Source: Coix lacryma-jobi var. lacryma-jobi
Lineage: Eukaryota > Streptophyta > Magnoliopsida > Poales > Poaceae
DNA length: 64,000 nt
Direction of reading: 5' to 3'
Assembly: GCA_009763385.1 (NCBI GenBank)
Contig: VDCT01000286.1
Location: forward strand, 1,279,962 to 1,343,961
Shown here: piece by piece, positions 43,201 to 54,544 of the stretch
Position numbering within the stretch: the first letter of the stretch is position 1
Layout: each line of letters opens with the position of its first letter
Program-made: the position numbers and the translations under genes
Notes under the pieces: model-generated
Database searches by the model: none
Seen by the model: only the letters and a program-made list of their open reading frames with translations
What the model was told of the DNA's origin: nothing

Positions 43201-45070
43201 GAAAACAATGTTCTTCATAGAAAGCAAACCTCATGGTCAAAAGGGTGACCGATGTATTTGGAAACCATGCAGTCCAGAAGATCAAATAAACACAATGGTG
43301 TGATGCAAGTGCGCGCACACATAAGTAATTGTGTTTGTGTTACTGTTGCTAAGTTATGGTATTGACTTTTACGATATAGATCAATTTTATAGTCACTTTA
43401 TGGTGGACCTTATTGCAAATACGAAACTTGAAGAAAAAACAATGTTCTTTATAGAAAGAGAAACTCATGGTAAAAAATGTAACTGACATGTTTGAAAACC
43501 ATGCAGTCTAGAAGCTCCCAAAAGCATAATGGCATGCATGCAAGCACACACACAAGTAATTGTATTTGTGTTACTATTAGCTAAGTTGTGAGTATTGACT
43601 TTTCTAGTATATATCAATTTTGAAGCCACTTTAGTTTGACCATATTTCAAATATGAAACTAGAAGAGAAAACAACGTTTTTCATAGAGTGCACACCACAT
43701 AGTAAAAAAATATGAACGACATGTTTGGAAACCATGTAGTCTAGAAGATCACATAAGCACAATTGCACGCATGCACGCGCGCACGCACACAAGTAATAGT
43801 ATTTGTGTTATTGTTGGCTAAGTTGTGAGTATGGACTTTTACATAGATCAATTTTGGTGGCACTTGAGGTTGAGCCATATTGTAAATATAAAACTAGAAG
43901 AGAAGACGACGTTCTTCATTGAAACCACAACTCATTGTTGAAAATGTGACTAGCGTGTTTGGAAACTATGTAGTCTAGAAGATCACATAAGCACAATGGC
44001 CCACATACAACGCAAACACACACAAGTAATTGTATTTGTGTTACTATTGGCTAAGTTGTGAGTATTGACTTTTGCGGTATGGATCAATTTTGGAGCCACT
44101 TTATTTGGACTATATTTCAAATATAAAACTAGAAGAGAAAACAATGTTTTTCACAGAGAGCACACCTCAAAGTAAACAATGTGACCGACGTGTTCTGAAA
44201 CTATGCAGTCTAGAAGATCACATAAGCACAATGACATGCATGCGTGCGCACACACACAAGTAATTTTATTTATGATATTATTGGCTAAGTTGTGAGTATA
44301 GATTTTTGTGTATAGATCAATTTTTAGGCCACTTAAGGTCGGGTCATATTGCAAATATGAAACTAGAAGATAAGACTGTGTTTTTCATTGAAAGTACACC
44401 TCATTGTTTAAAATGTGTCCGACATATTTGGAAACCATGCAGTCTAGAAGATCACATAAGCATAATGGCCCACGTGCACACATGAAAAACATAAGTAATT
44501 GTATTTGTGTTACTATTGGTTAAGTTGTGAGTATTGACTTTTGCGGTATAGATCAATTTTGATGCCACTTTAGGTTGAACCATATTGCAAATATGAATCT
44601 AGAAGAGAAAAAAATGTTCTTCATAGAAAACACACATGGTGAAAAATATGACTAACGTGTTTGAAAACCATGCAACCAGAATATCAGAAAAGCACACATA
44701 ATGGTGCGCGTACGTGTGCACACACACAAGTAATTGTATTTGTGTTATTGTTGGCTAAGTTGTGAGTATTGACTTTTGCGGTATAGATCAATTTTGGAGC
44801 CACTTTAAGTTGGACCATATTGAAAATATGAAACTAGAAGAGAAAACAATGTTCTTCGTAGGAAGCACAGCTCATAGTCAAAATTGTGACTGAAGTGTTT
44901 GGGAACCATGCAGTCCAGAAGATCACATAAGCACAATGGCGCATGTGCGGGCGTGCGCGCATAAGTATTTGTATTTGTGTTACTATTGGTTAAGTTGTGA
45001 GTATTGACTTTTATGGTCTAAATTCATTTTGAAGCCATGTTAGGTTGGACCATATTGCAACCATAAAACT
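40265..45070. repeat. Satellite array, about 235-bp monomers, about 19.5 copies
   Basis: The anchor ACTAGAAGAGAAAACAATG recurs near 40325, 40622, 40850, 41100, 41346, 41583, 41780, 42020, 42256, 42730, 42958, 43192, 43428, 43658, 43893, 44128, 44363, 44598 and 44833, with a partial copy at 45068. Late copies are spaced almost exactly 235 bp. Each monomer also has GTGTTTGGAAACCATGCAGT, a variable CA/CG-rich tract, and GTATTTGTGTTACTGTTGGC. Monomers diverge moderately. No gene is present; frames are short and repeat-derived. One MITE interrupts the array. Confidence 0.95.
42461..42700. mobile_element. MITE (hAT-like) inserted in the satellite
   Basis: GGGTTGTTTGGATGCACC at the left is matched, inverted, by GGTACATCCAAATAGGCT at the right. 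The interior is rich in AGCTAAA(C/A)TTTAGCT palindromes. The superfamily is judged by terminus style; the target duplication is not clear. Confidence 0.65.
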
Positions 45071-45074
45071 TTAA

Positions 45075-45876
45075 GGGCTCCTTTGGATAGAGAGGTAGAA
45101 AAAGCACGTGTATTCAAACTCCAAAGGGAATTTCTTCCATGCACATGCCATCCTCTCCCCACTAGCCTAATTCCCTGACACAGTTTGGAAGGCTTCGTTG
45201 TAGGCATGGAATACTCTACATAGCCATGACCTTTGTTGTTCTTGGCCTGCCGTGATGAGCATGACGTTGGCTCTTGGTGCCCTCCTCGCTGCTCGACGGG
45301 AGAGGCCACCGCCGATGGTCAGCCATGGTCTCATGCTCAGTCCATCGCTGATTGGAGGGATCTTATCGCTGTCATGGAAAAAAAGAAGGTGTTGAATACC
45401 TCTGTTCTTGCAAGGCACGAGGGGGCCATGCCGAGGCGGTACCGAGATGGGGTGTGTCGGTGATCTGGGGTAGATATCGGCACCGCCATAGTCACTTCAA
45501 ACCCTACTCTATCCCCTCCTTGGTTCATTTTTCTCCATGCAGGCAGTTACAACACGCCGGTTTGGAGAGGGCCCTCATGCTGCCTCGAGTTGGATAGCAG
45601 CAGCGCTCTTAACGCCATGGCGAGGCAGACAGTGACGGGTGTCGGGGGCTATGAGTTCGGAGATCATGTGAGGGAGAGAACGACGGGGAAAAGAATCGCG
45701 AGGGTAGAGAAGTTTTTTCTCTAACCTGTGGATCGACGTGAATAGGACTCGAAAGGCACGGGGATGTGGTGCATCCAAAAGGTACCATGGATTATGGGGA
45801 TAGCAAAGACCTAGGTGTTTTGCAGCACGTCGGATTAGGTGGGGATGCCCCATGGATTGGGATATCAAAGGAGCCC
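45075..45876. mobile_element. Harbinger-like non-autonomous element (802 bp)
   Basis: The termini GGGCTCCTTTGGATA and, inverted, GGGCTCCTTTGATAT are flanked by TAA on both sides (45072-45074, 45877-45879), a PIF/Harbinger-type target. It sits exactly at the edge of the satellite. Interior frames up to 130 residues have no recognised domain. Confidence 0.7.
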
Positions 45877-46183
45877 TAAGTATTATAAGGGGGTTGTAAG
45901 AAGTTTGTATGCTGACGTGGAAGAGAAAAAGGAAGAGAGAGAAGAAATGTGGGTCGTAAGGAACCAAGAAATTTATGAGAGAGTGAGGTGAGCTATAAAA
46001 AAATCAATCACTATATGAGTTGGCTGAGAGGTGGACTGCAGGGGTTCATACAACCAACTGAAAGTTGTATTATTAGCCTTGCTGTGAGATTGTAGACAAG
46101 TCAGTTTCTGTGACCATCCGCCCTCCTCGGAAATCAGCGGATGGCCATTTCCTCCAAATCAAAGGTCTATCCAATCCTTGCTG
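45877..46183. other. Unassigned DNA
   Basis: Nothing recognised. Confidence 0.3.
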
Positions 46184-46405
46184 CCTTGTTCAATTCGTGA
46201 AATTTTTAGGGAAAAGTTCTTGTAGCACTTTCGTTGTTACTTGACAAACTTTGTCCAAAGGCTTAAAAGATTCGTCTCGATATGAACAGACTAAAATTAC
46301 AATTCGTTATTTTTTAACCTACATTTAATGCTCCATGCATGCGCCTAAAGATTCGATGTGATGGGGAATCAAAAATTTTGGGTAGTTTTTAGGAACTGAA
46401 CGTGG
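46184..46405. mobile_element. MITE of the CCTTGTTCAATTC class (222 bp)
   Basis: CCTTGTTCAATTCGTGAAAT at the left pairs with GGAACTGAACGTGG at the right. The interior contains the familiar AAAAGATTCGTCTCG and TTTAATGCTCCATGCATG motifs of a widespread grass MITE group. The target duplication is not clear. Confidence 0.65.
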
Positions 46406-46447
46406 TCTAAGACTGGTATTATATGCATAGGAATTTCTAGCGAGATA

Positions 46448-47149
46448 TTGGCATCATGGGAATCCCTGATGAACTTGATTTGTCAGAATCATGCAGAACT
46501 GATAATTAATGGCATCGTTGCCAGACCTGTTCGTGCCAATTCATACGGTAAAGGTTTGCCCTATGCTCCTGAAAATTGGCCACGTTCTGGAGACAGGTGG
46601 CACTGGAAAGTTGGAAGCAGGTATTATGGAGCAGGCCATTGGGCTGACAGGTATCTTACGCCTCCATCCCGTCATGTTTTCGTGACAACGCTACTCCTAA
46701 GTCCTAAGAAGTTAGGATTTGCAAGTATAGGACAAGTTGAAGAATTCGTTAAGAGAGAACTTCCAGATGTTAATCCTAGCACATTCTTTTCTATGTTCAT
46801 CTTGAAGATCCCTGCTGAAGGATACAGAATCCAAAAAGGGCACCCAGCAAGTGAGGCTCCATCATGAACCTGAACCTGTGGTGGCTGATCCAGGTGGTCT
46901 CTGTAAGGCTAGGAATAGTTTGTGCAATCTTGAAAGAACCTGCATGCGGTGGCTGATCCATGTGGTCTCTGCAAGGCTAGGAATAGCTTGTGCAATCTTG
47001 AAAGAGAAGGCTTTGTCGAATCATCACTAGCACATATACGCAATGGCTCTCGAGTAATCCGGCCAGAGGGTAACGTGTGCACCTCAAGTGTAATCCATTT
47101 TTATAGTATTGATCGTGTGTTTCTTTCTATACAATGGCATTTGCACTGA
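46448..47149 (+). pseudogene. Broken fragment of a plant-specific gene (possible DUF7081-type protein)
   Basis: An open segment without an ATG start encodes about 139 residues including GKGLPYAPENWPRSGDRWHW, GHWADRYLTPPSR and FVKRELPDVNPSTFFSMF. The pattern recalls a plant-nuclear-protein domain annotated as DUF7081, but this is from memory and unconfirmed. After the stop at 46867 a 68-bp near-direct duplication (46880-46947, 46948-47010) contains ADPGGLCKARNSLCNLE in different frames, a Cys-containing continuation of the same protein. The lack of a start, the stop and the out-of-frame duplication indicate a pseudogene or transposon-carried fragment. Confidence 0.55.
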
Positions 47150-47246
47150 TGCGCTTATACAACTTTTACTCTAAATCTTCCCTCTATATTAGTAGTACAC
47201 TTATTATTTTATATGTGTGTGAAACATAACTTGGCTCTTCGTATTT

Positions 47247-48423
47247 TTTTGAGGAAATCTGGAGGGGTTTGCGCCCCTACAGATTTTTATTAAAATAAAA
47301 GAAAACCTTACAGAAGCTGGCGAAGCAGCCAGAGAAAGGAAGAGGGGGAGGGGAGGAGGGGAAGGGAGAGAGGGAGGGAAAGAGAGGAATTAGGAAACAA
47401 AAACAAAAACAAAAACAAATTAGGAAACAAAAAAGGAAACTAAGAAAAGGAGCAGAAGCACTGCTAAGAAAGAAGCTAATCTAGATTTGCAATCCATATA
47501 TCAATGCCTAGAGAGTAGCTTCTCTTTGCCCTTAACAGAAGAAATCTCATTTCATCTTTGAAAAACCTGAAAGTTTGCTGGACTGATGGGTTGATCTGGT
47601 TGAAGATTAAATCATTTCTTGCTTTCCAAATGGACCATGCCATCAGGATGATTACTTCCATGAAGAAAGGAATTGTCAGCTGAGATCTGAAGTTCTGTAA
47701 TATCTGGAAAGGATCTGAATTCAGATCCACTTGCAGGTTCAGGAGCTCCCAACAATGCCGAGCAAAAGAACATTCAAGAAAAAGGTGAGAGAGGGTCTCC
47801 TCTGTGGCCGATGTGCATAGAACACAGTTATAATCTTGCAATTGCATTCTTTTCCTTCTCAGCAGCTCTCTTGTACTTAATCTGTCCCTAAGGGCCAACC
47901 AAAAGAAAACCTTGTGCTTGCTTTGACAAGATGAATCCCATGTCCATTTGAAAGCTGAATGAACTGTTTGATGCCCTTTTAGGTGTCTGTATGTCCTTTT
48001 AACTGAATATTTCCCCGAGTTCCAGATGTAACTCCACCTATCTAGATTATCTTCTAGGATTGAGAGTTGTAGATCATTTTGCAGCAAAGTGAGTTGGTTG
48101 AATGCCTGCTGAGAAAGTGGGAGGTGAAACAGAGAGTGAAACATAGGATGATCACGGGCTGACCTAAAAGTTATGCTCTTGTTTTGGGCGAAAGAGTAAA
48201 GATGAGGGAATTTAGAGCTACTAATTTCAACTCCCCATAGGTCATCCCAAAGGAGGCAAGATTTACCATCCCTAATCTGAACTCTTGCCATTCCCTTAAA
48301 TTTGCCCAAAAGTTTTAGAATTGGGGATTCACAGCTCATCATCATTACAGGATCGGAGGTCTGTACTGATAATATCTCTGAAACATTATCAAGAATTGAC
48401 AAAACTTGTAACAAGTGTTGCAC
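47247..48423 (-). pseudogene. 5'-truncated LINE (L1-type): C-terminal zf-RVT domain
   Basis: A 315-residue minus-strand frame (47476-48423) matches the region following reverse transcriptase in plant L1 LINEs. It has a WDDLW motif, a WSYIWNSGKYSVKRTYRHL segment, and the zf-RVT zinc-binding pattern CVLCTSATEETLSHLFLECSF with HCW and AWSIWKARND. The frame begins inside the protein, so the reverse transcriptase and endonuclease are missing. The minus-strand 3' end carries TTTTATTTTAATAAAAATCTG and ends in an A run near 47247, typical of LINE tails. AAACAAAAAC repeats (47395-47440) lie in the 3' UTR. Confidence 0.85.
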
Positions 48424-51051
48424 ACATACACGGTGGTTTGAGAAAAAGAAGTGTTGCGCACATTATGGTCGCTGCTTCGCTACACTAATGTCTGCTAGCT
48501 GTAATGAGTGCAGAACATGTGTGCATGCATCCTGAAGATAAAAGATGAGCTGGAGGGCAATAAGTTTAGTTAGGTGGCAGCAGAATACACACACACTATG
48601 GTGTACATATTTGCTTCATCATGAAATGCACGCGTGCCTCCTCTACTGTAAAAGATTATTACCTCTGTAGCGAGTAAAGGGTATACCTGAATTATGCACA
48701 AGCAGTTATTCACGTGGTCTACTACATTTAATCAACTTTTTTAGGGTACCTTCAAATAAAACCAAACTTTGAAGTTTTATCAACAACCGTTAATCAACTT
48801 ATGTGAGTCATTAATGTTTGAAATATACACCGATATATTCGTATTCACATACATTCCAATCCTTTTTTTCTAGAGTTCCAGGGTAACCAACTATGGCCTG
48901 TTAGCATTGCTCTCTGGACCAAATATGTTCAAACATTTCTGCCCGAGTTCAAGCAAATATGTCTGACAGGACCAGAAGACACACACACACACACCAAAAG
49001 AAAACACACCCAAGAAGCACGCGCCTCCTAACATATGCATGTTCTAACATATATTTAATATTATAGTTTAAGAGGATGTAATGGTAAAGTTTACTCTTGG
49101 TTTTAAACTTTTTCCAGCTCCTAACACACCCTGTCCCTATGTAAAGGATAGTGCATACAACTAATCAATATTGATTATCTTTACTGCCTCTATTTATTTT
49201 CTAACACAGCATCCATCTAGATAATACTCTCTAAGTGATAAATTTGTAATTTTATGTCGACTTATATGTGTTTGTAATACGTATTTATTTGAGAACTTAG
49301 CTTAAGCTAGCATATCTTGTTACATCTTTTTTTGATAGATCTTAAGTATAATTTAAACTAAATTCTCAGTGTTATAGGTGTGTGATTTGTTAACAAAATA
49401 TTTTCAAATGATTGGTAAACTATATATATATATATATATATATATGCTAGTGTTTGCATGTATACTTGGTATACTCAATTTACACGTCACATTTACATTT
49501 AATTTAAATTTAAAAATTGATATTTTAGAGACATATACAATATACTTTATTGTTATTTAATTCTTTTACAAATTAGTTTAGATTGGAAATTTAAATGTAG
49601 ATTTGAGGGACATTGTAATTTAAGTTTATCGTAGCCATTGGTGATGGAGATAGGTAGTTTAAAGGCATATTTAGGTGTTAGTTAAATTATCTTTGTTAGT
49701 TTAGACATAAATTTAGGCGTTTATTTATGTTCTTTCATAACATCAAAAGTGGATAATAATCTTTTTAGAAAACAAGATTTAGTGGCTATTATTCTCTATG
49801 ATGATTTCGTTCCTTTCAGTTGTTGCAATTTGTTTTATTCATATGTTAAGTTCAATCTTTCTTTTCTATTTCATTAAAAGTATAGGTCCTAGACTATACA
49901 CTTAGTTTTTCTAAAAAAAAAACAGATTACACACTTAGTTCCTACAATGGAATAAATGATAACTTTTAGAAAATAGAATAGATTGAGTAACTATTTTTAA
50001 TGATGATAATTTGTATCTAACAAATTAGGACAATATGTTCTTTAATTTATTTAAGAATTTATAAGATTTATCTTTGTTCACATGTCACGAGGATTTGTTG
50101 GGACCTCTAACTAGCAATATAACTAAAGATTAAGGCACAGTTTAGATCCATTAATTACTAATAGTTTAGAGCTAATATTAGATGCTATTAGTTATTGTCC
50201 CACTACTGAAATAGTTGTTAATTAAGTATTCAACTAATAATTAGCTAAACTACTAGGTAGACCTATTTGGATCCATGCAGGTAACTATTAGCTCTATGAA
50301 TTCAAATATGACCTAAGACCCAGTTTGAATCCATTTGTTGCTAATAGTTTGGTTTCCAATAGTATTGGTTGAGTATTGAACTAACAATTAGTTAAATTAT
50401 TAGCTAGATCTGTTTAGATCCAGAGACCTAATTATTATTAGTAGCTGACTATTAGTTCTATAGATCGAAATAGTTATAAGATTCAATAACAATGTCATTA
50501 TACCTAAACCGAATAAGACGTAGATATGTCGCATTTTGTAGATGTTTCTAATACTTATTTATATACATATACTCTCTCCATCCTAAATAATAAGTAATTT
50601 TATTTTTCTAAGAGTTAAAATATCTAAAATTTATATAAATCATTCTAATTTGACGCAACTTTATGCAAATATGTTTGGTGGAGGCATGACTAGTCAGTCA
50701 TCATTGGCAACTCACCGATCTTTTTGAATTTGACGCAGCCATATGCCAAAGTTTCGTTGATTTGCAAAATATACACGATAAGGAAATATTTAAATTCTGA
50801 TCCAAGGAGACCACATGTGTATTTGACTCTTTAGCCAAATATCCAACGACTTTCTAAAAAGGCAAACAAAAAGATCGAAATAAGAGGCTACCGCCGTCAC
50901 TCTGCCGTCCCCGTTACTGGTGAGTGTGCAGTAAAAAAAAATACTGACAGAGTGACAGCACAGATATACTATAAACAAAGCTTCAGGGGTCCCACTATGT
51001 TTGACGAAGTCGTCATTTTAACTGACAAGCGGGCCCAGGAATGTCGACGCA
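48424..51051. other. AT-rich intergenic DNA with decayed repeats
   Basis: No gene was recognised. It holds a short CA tract (48980), a TA tract (49424-49445), and two diverged copies of a CAGTTT(A/G)(A/G)ATCCATT-type segment with TAACTATTAGCTCTA motifs (50140-50480), probably an old hAT-like MITE. A worn Stowaway end (TACTCTCTCCATCCTAAATA near 50570) follows. The last 300 bp are the 3' flank of the receptor kinase. Confidence 0.5.
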
Positions 51052-53181
51052 TCACATGCTGACGTGAGACGACCGCATGGATAGCGGCGAGAAGGGGAAC
51101 GTGGCAACCGACGTCTGGGTCCCTCCGTCCCACCCGCCGCCAGCCGCGGCGGCGCGTTCGAACGACGACGACGGGTACGAATGCACGAAGTCGTCGAACC
51201 CGACCTCGCCGGAGTACGCCGGGGGCATCGGCGGCGGGGGCGGAGGCTCGGGCACCTCGCCGGCCTCCCCGCCGTCAAGGTACCTCGCCACATCCCGCAT
51301 GGTGGGCCGCGACGCCGGCACCGGGTGCGAGCACCACAGCCCCACCTTCACCGCCGCGGCCGCCTCCGCGAAGTCGTACGCGCCGGCGAGCCGGGCGTCC
51401 ACCACCTTCTCCACCTCCCCCGCCGCGTACCGCTCCCAGGCCCACTCGGCGAGCACCAGCTCCTCGGGCTCCGCGCGGGGCTCGATGGGCCGCCGCCCGG
51501 CCACCACCTCCAGCACCAGGGCGCCGAACGCGAACACGTCGGCGGCCGCCGTGGCCTTCCCCGTCCGCGTGAGCTCGGGAGCCAGGTACCCGAGCGTGCC
51601 GACCACGCGCGTCGTGCTCGGGTTGGCCCCGCGCTCGTGGAGCTTGGCGAGGCCGAAGTCGCCGAGGCGCGCCGACATGTCGGCGTCGAGGAGCACGTTG
51701 CTGGCCTTGACGTCGCGGTGGAGGACGACGCTCTCCCACCCCTCGTGCAGGTACAGCAGCGCCGAGGCGACGTCGCGGAGGATCCGGTGGCGGACGGGCC
51801 ACGTGAGGTGCGTCCCCTTGAGGTGGTCGCCGAAGAGGTGGCGGTCCAGGCTGCCGTTGGGCATGTAGTCGTAGACGAGGAGGAGGTCGCCGCGGCGGCG
51901 GCACCAGCCCTGGAGCTGGACCAGGTTGCGGTGGCGGAGGCGGCCGATGGACGCGATCTCCGCCACGAACTCGCGGAGGCCCTGCCGGGACTCGTGGTTC
52001 ACGCGCTTCACGGCCACGGTCTCGCCGGAGCCCCGGAGCACGCCGCGGTACACCTTGCCGAAGCCGCCGGAGCCGAGCACCTCGCGCTCCCGGAACCCGC
52101 GCGTGGCGCGCCGGAGCTCGGCGTACTTGAACCGGTGCGGGCCGTAGTCGAGCTCCCACGGCTCGATGATGTCGCGGTTCCTGTACCGGTACGCGCCGTA
52201 CGCGCCGGCGCCGGCGAGCGCGACGAGCGCCACGAACGACGAGAACGCGACGGCGAGGATCAGCGAGGTCCGGTTCTTGCCGTTCTTGATCCGCGGCAGC
52301 GACGGCAGCGACGAGAGGTCCAGCGCCGGCGCGGCGCCGCCGCCGCCGAGGCGGAAGCTCCAGCCCCTGACGTAGTGCGAGCTCGCGAGGACGCCCGTGG
52401 ACGCCGAGAAGCCGACGTACATCTGCTCGCGGAAGACCGCGGAGAGGTCCACGCGGAAGGAGATGAGCGGCGCGGCGGGCTTCCCCGCCGTGCCGTTGGC
52501 GATGGAGACGTTGAGCAGCCTGGCGGCGCCGTCGTAGTCGACCCAGGCGGTGGTGTCCCCGGACTTGAGGTCGACGAAGGGGTCCGCCTTGGCGGACGCG
52601 TTGGAGATGAGGCTGTTGAGGTTGACGCCGACGTGGTTGCCGTTGACGTCGTCGAACTCGAAGTCCTGCACGGTGTCGAACTCGACGGCGAAGAGGTGGT
52701 TGGTGGCGTTGCCGACGTCGGCGGCGCTGAGCAGGCCCAGGTACTGGCTGGGCAGCGCGCCGGGCATGCGCGGGTCGGGCGCGACCACGAACGCGAAGCC
52801 GTGGCCGCCGAGCTTCGGGAACTCCGGGACTATGGTGAAGGCGAACTGCGTGGAGAAGGACACGGCGGTGCCGTTCGGCCGGTCGAGGAAGCGGAGCGGG
52901 GCCGGGTAGAAGGCGTGGCCGAGGAGCTTGGACGTCTCGTTGGTGAGGCGGAGGATGCCGCTCGGCAGGACCTCGATCGCCGACGTGCCGTTCAGGCTCA
53001 GGCTCGGGCTCCCGCCGCGCCCGCTCGCGCTGAAGCCTTTGTAGGTGAACTCTTGGGAGGCGGCGACGGCGAGGCCGGCGAGGAGGGAGAGAAAGGAGAG
53101 GAGGAGCATGGGAGGCTTGGGTTTCTTGGAGCTTGACATTGGAGAGGTGGAATTAATGGTGGGCATGGAGAGATGGATCAT
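51052..53181 (-). CDS. L-type lectin-domain receptor-like kinase (LecRK)
   Basis: One uninterrupted 709-residue frame from the first ATG (53181); ATGs at 53166 and 53139 would also keep the signal peptide, whose hydrophobic core is MLLLSFLSLLAGLAVAAS (about 25-42). A legume-lectin domain spans about 44-278, with the metal/sugar-site block VEFDTVQDFEFDDVNGNHVG and several N-x-S/T sites. A transmembrane helix follows at about 305-330. The Ser/Thr kinase (about 367-635) has the glycine loop LGSGGFGKVYRG, VAVK with Lys392, HRDVKASN (488-495), DFG (508-510) and APE (534-536), so it should be active. The tail is Pro- and Ser-rich. Family members sit in the plasma membrane and act in immune or stress sensing; the ligand is unknown. 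It is intronless and GC-rich, as usual for grass LecRKs. It is the only intact cellular gene in the window. Confidence 0.96.
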   Translation of the reverse strand: MIHLSMPTINSTSPMSSSKKPKPPMLLLSFLSLLAGLAVAASQEFTYKGFSASGRGGSPSLSLNGTSAIEVLPSGILRLTNETSKLLGHAFYPAPLRFLDRPNGTAVSFSTQFAFTIVPEFPKLGGHGFAFVVAPDPRMPGALPSQYLGLLSAADVGNATNHLFAVEFDTVQDFEFDDVNGNHVGVNLNSLISNASAKADPFVDLKSGDTTAWVDYDGAARLLNVSIANGTAGKPAAPLISFRVDLSAVFREQMYVGFSASTGVLASSHYVRGWSFRLGGGGAAPALDLSSLPSLPRIKNGKNRTSLILAVAFSSFVALVALAGAGAYGAYRYRNRDIIEPWELDYGPHRFKYAELRRATRGFREREVLGSGGFGKVYRGVLRGSGETVAVKRVNHESRQGLREFVAEIASIGRLRHRNLVQLQGWCRRRGDLLLVYDYMPNGSLDRHLFGDHLKGTHLTWPVRHRILRDVASALLYLHEGWESVVLHRDVKASNVLLDADMSARLGDFGLAKLHERGANPSTTRVVGTLGYLAPELTRTGKATAAADVFAFGALVLEVVAGRRPIEPRAEPEELVLAEWAWERYAAGEVEKVVDARLAGAYDFAEAAAAVKVGLWCSHPVPASRPTMRDVARYLDGGEAGEVPEPPPPPPMPPAYSGEVGFDDFVHSYPSSSFERAAAAGGGWDGGTQTSVATFPFSPLSMRSSHVSM

Positions 53182-53459
53182 GAATGGAGGAGGATCAGAG
53201 GTGGTGGTGGTTTTGTAGGTAGGAGGAGGAAGAAAAGGAGAGGAGTGGTGGTGGGACTGACTGGCTGTGGCTGGCAGTGGCTTTGACTGCCTCACTGTGG
53301 CTCACCAGCAGCACGAGTGTTTATTATAATATAATAATTATTATTATTAATGGCATTGGGTATATAGCAACACGTGGTTACGTAGTATGCTTGTACTACT
53401 ACCTTTTCTTTTTTGACTTGCTTTGTACTGCTCCCTCTCCCATGAACGAAGTCATTCCT
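53182..53459 (-). promoter_or_regulatory. 5' flank of the LecRK gene
   Basis: Purine-rich leader on the plus strand (53190-53240) is followed by an AT-rich segment. On the minus strand TATTATAATAA (about 53327-53317) or CTATATACCC (near 53360) could be the TATA element. The choice cannot be made from sequence alone. Confidence 0.35.
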
Positions 53460-53945
53460 AGAATCCGTATCCGTTAATTTTTTTTTAACTTTGACTAACT
53501 TTATAAAAAAGAATAATAACATTTATAATATAAAATATACATATTATGAAAATATATTTTATGGTGTATCTAATGAAATGAATTTGATATCTTCAATCTT
53601 GATAATTTTTTCTAGAAATTCGATCAAAGTTTAAAAAGTTTAACTTAAGACAACTTCAAGAATTGATTTTTTTCATTGACAAGAGAGTACAACGAAGCAA
53701 TTCCTAGATTCCGTATCAGTTAATTTTTTTTTAACTTTGACTAACTATATAAAAAAATAATAATAACATTTATGATGTAAAATGTATATATTATGAAAAT
53801 ATATTTTATGGTGTATCTAATGAAATGAATTTGATATCTTCAATCTTGATAATTTTTTCTAGAAATTCGGTCAAAGTTTAAAAAGTTTGACTTAAGACAA
53901 CTCCAAGAATTGATTTTTTTAATTGACAAGAGAGTACTACTACCT
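53460..53945. repeat. Tandem duplication of about 244 bp
   Basis: Two near-identical copies start at CCGTATC(C/A)GTTAATTTTTTT (53466 and 53710) and both contain GTATCTAATGAAATGAATTTG. The sequence resembles the interior of a Stowaway-type element. Confidence 0.85.
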
Positions 53946-54227
53946 GCACTTTTGGTTTTGCTCATTTTCAATTGCCTAGAATATTGCTTTCCACCCGAAT
54001 CAAGCAGAGTTTTTGTCTCGTATATTGGAATGCTTGGAGTCGGCCGATGCAAAGGCACGAGAGAATTTCTGTTTTCTGTTTAAAATATGTACATAAGGAC
54101 AGTTCTAACTAATGAATGGTTTTCGTAGCAATTGAAGTGTCAAATACGCAAAATATTGATGTGGCATTATTAGAACTAGAATTAATTAAGGAGGGTAGAG
54201 AAGGAAATTGTTTGTTATATGTAGTAT

Positions 54228-54544
54228 AATACAAATCTATACCTGCGGGAGTTTTGCTGGCCGCAGAAGCCCTCCGCGCTCCTGTAAGTGTTCTGTTGCC
54301 TTTTGTTTTATTTTCACTATTTGGAGTTTTTTTTCATTTCTTTTGGAGTTGCACAAAATAATAATAATACAAATCTATACCTACGGGAGTTTTGCCGGCC
54401 GTAGAGGCCCTCCACGCTCCCTGTAAGTGTTCTTTTGCTTTTTTGTTTTATTTTCACCATTTGGAGTTTTATTTTTTTTCATTTTCTTTGGAGTTGCACA
54501 TAATAATAAAAGCTTTACCTGCGGGAGTTTTGCCGGTCTTAGAG
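54228..54544. repeat. About 138-bp tandem repeat (2.3 copies) cut by an LTR
   Basis: ACCTGCGGGAGTTTTG(C) begins units at 54241, 54379 and 54518, each with TTTTGTTTTATTTTCAC and TTTGGAGTTGCACA. The third copy is interrupted at 54545 by the LTR. Confidence 0.85.

Noticed and set aside
51275..52159. 294-residue minus-strand frame overlapping the kinase
   Set aside because: It is a shifted frame of the kinase exon, composed mostly of Arg/Pro/Ala/Gly, with no start context or domain.
51181..53136. 651-residue plus-strand frame opposite the receptor kinase
   Set aside because: It is the antisense shadow of a GC-rich gene; the low-complexity Val/Glu/Arg/Ala composition has no domain.
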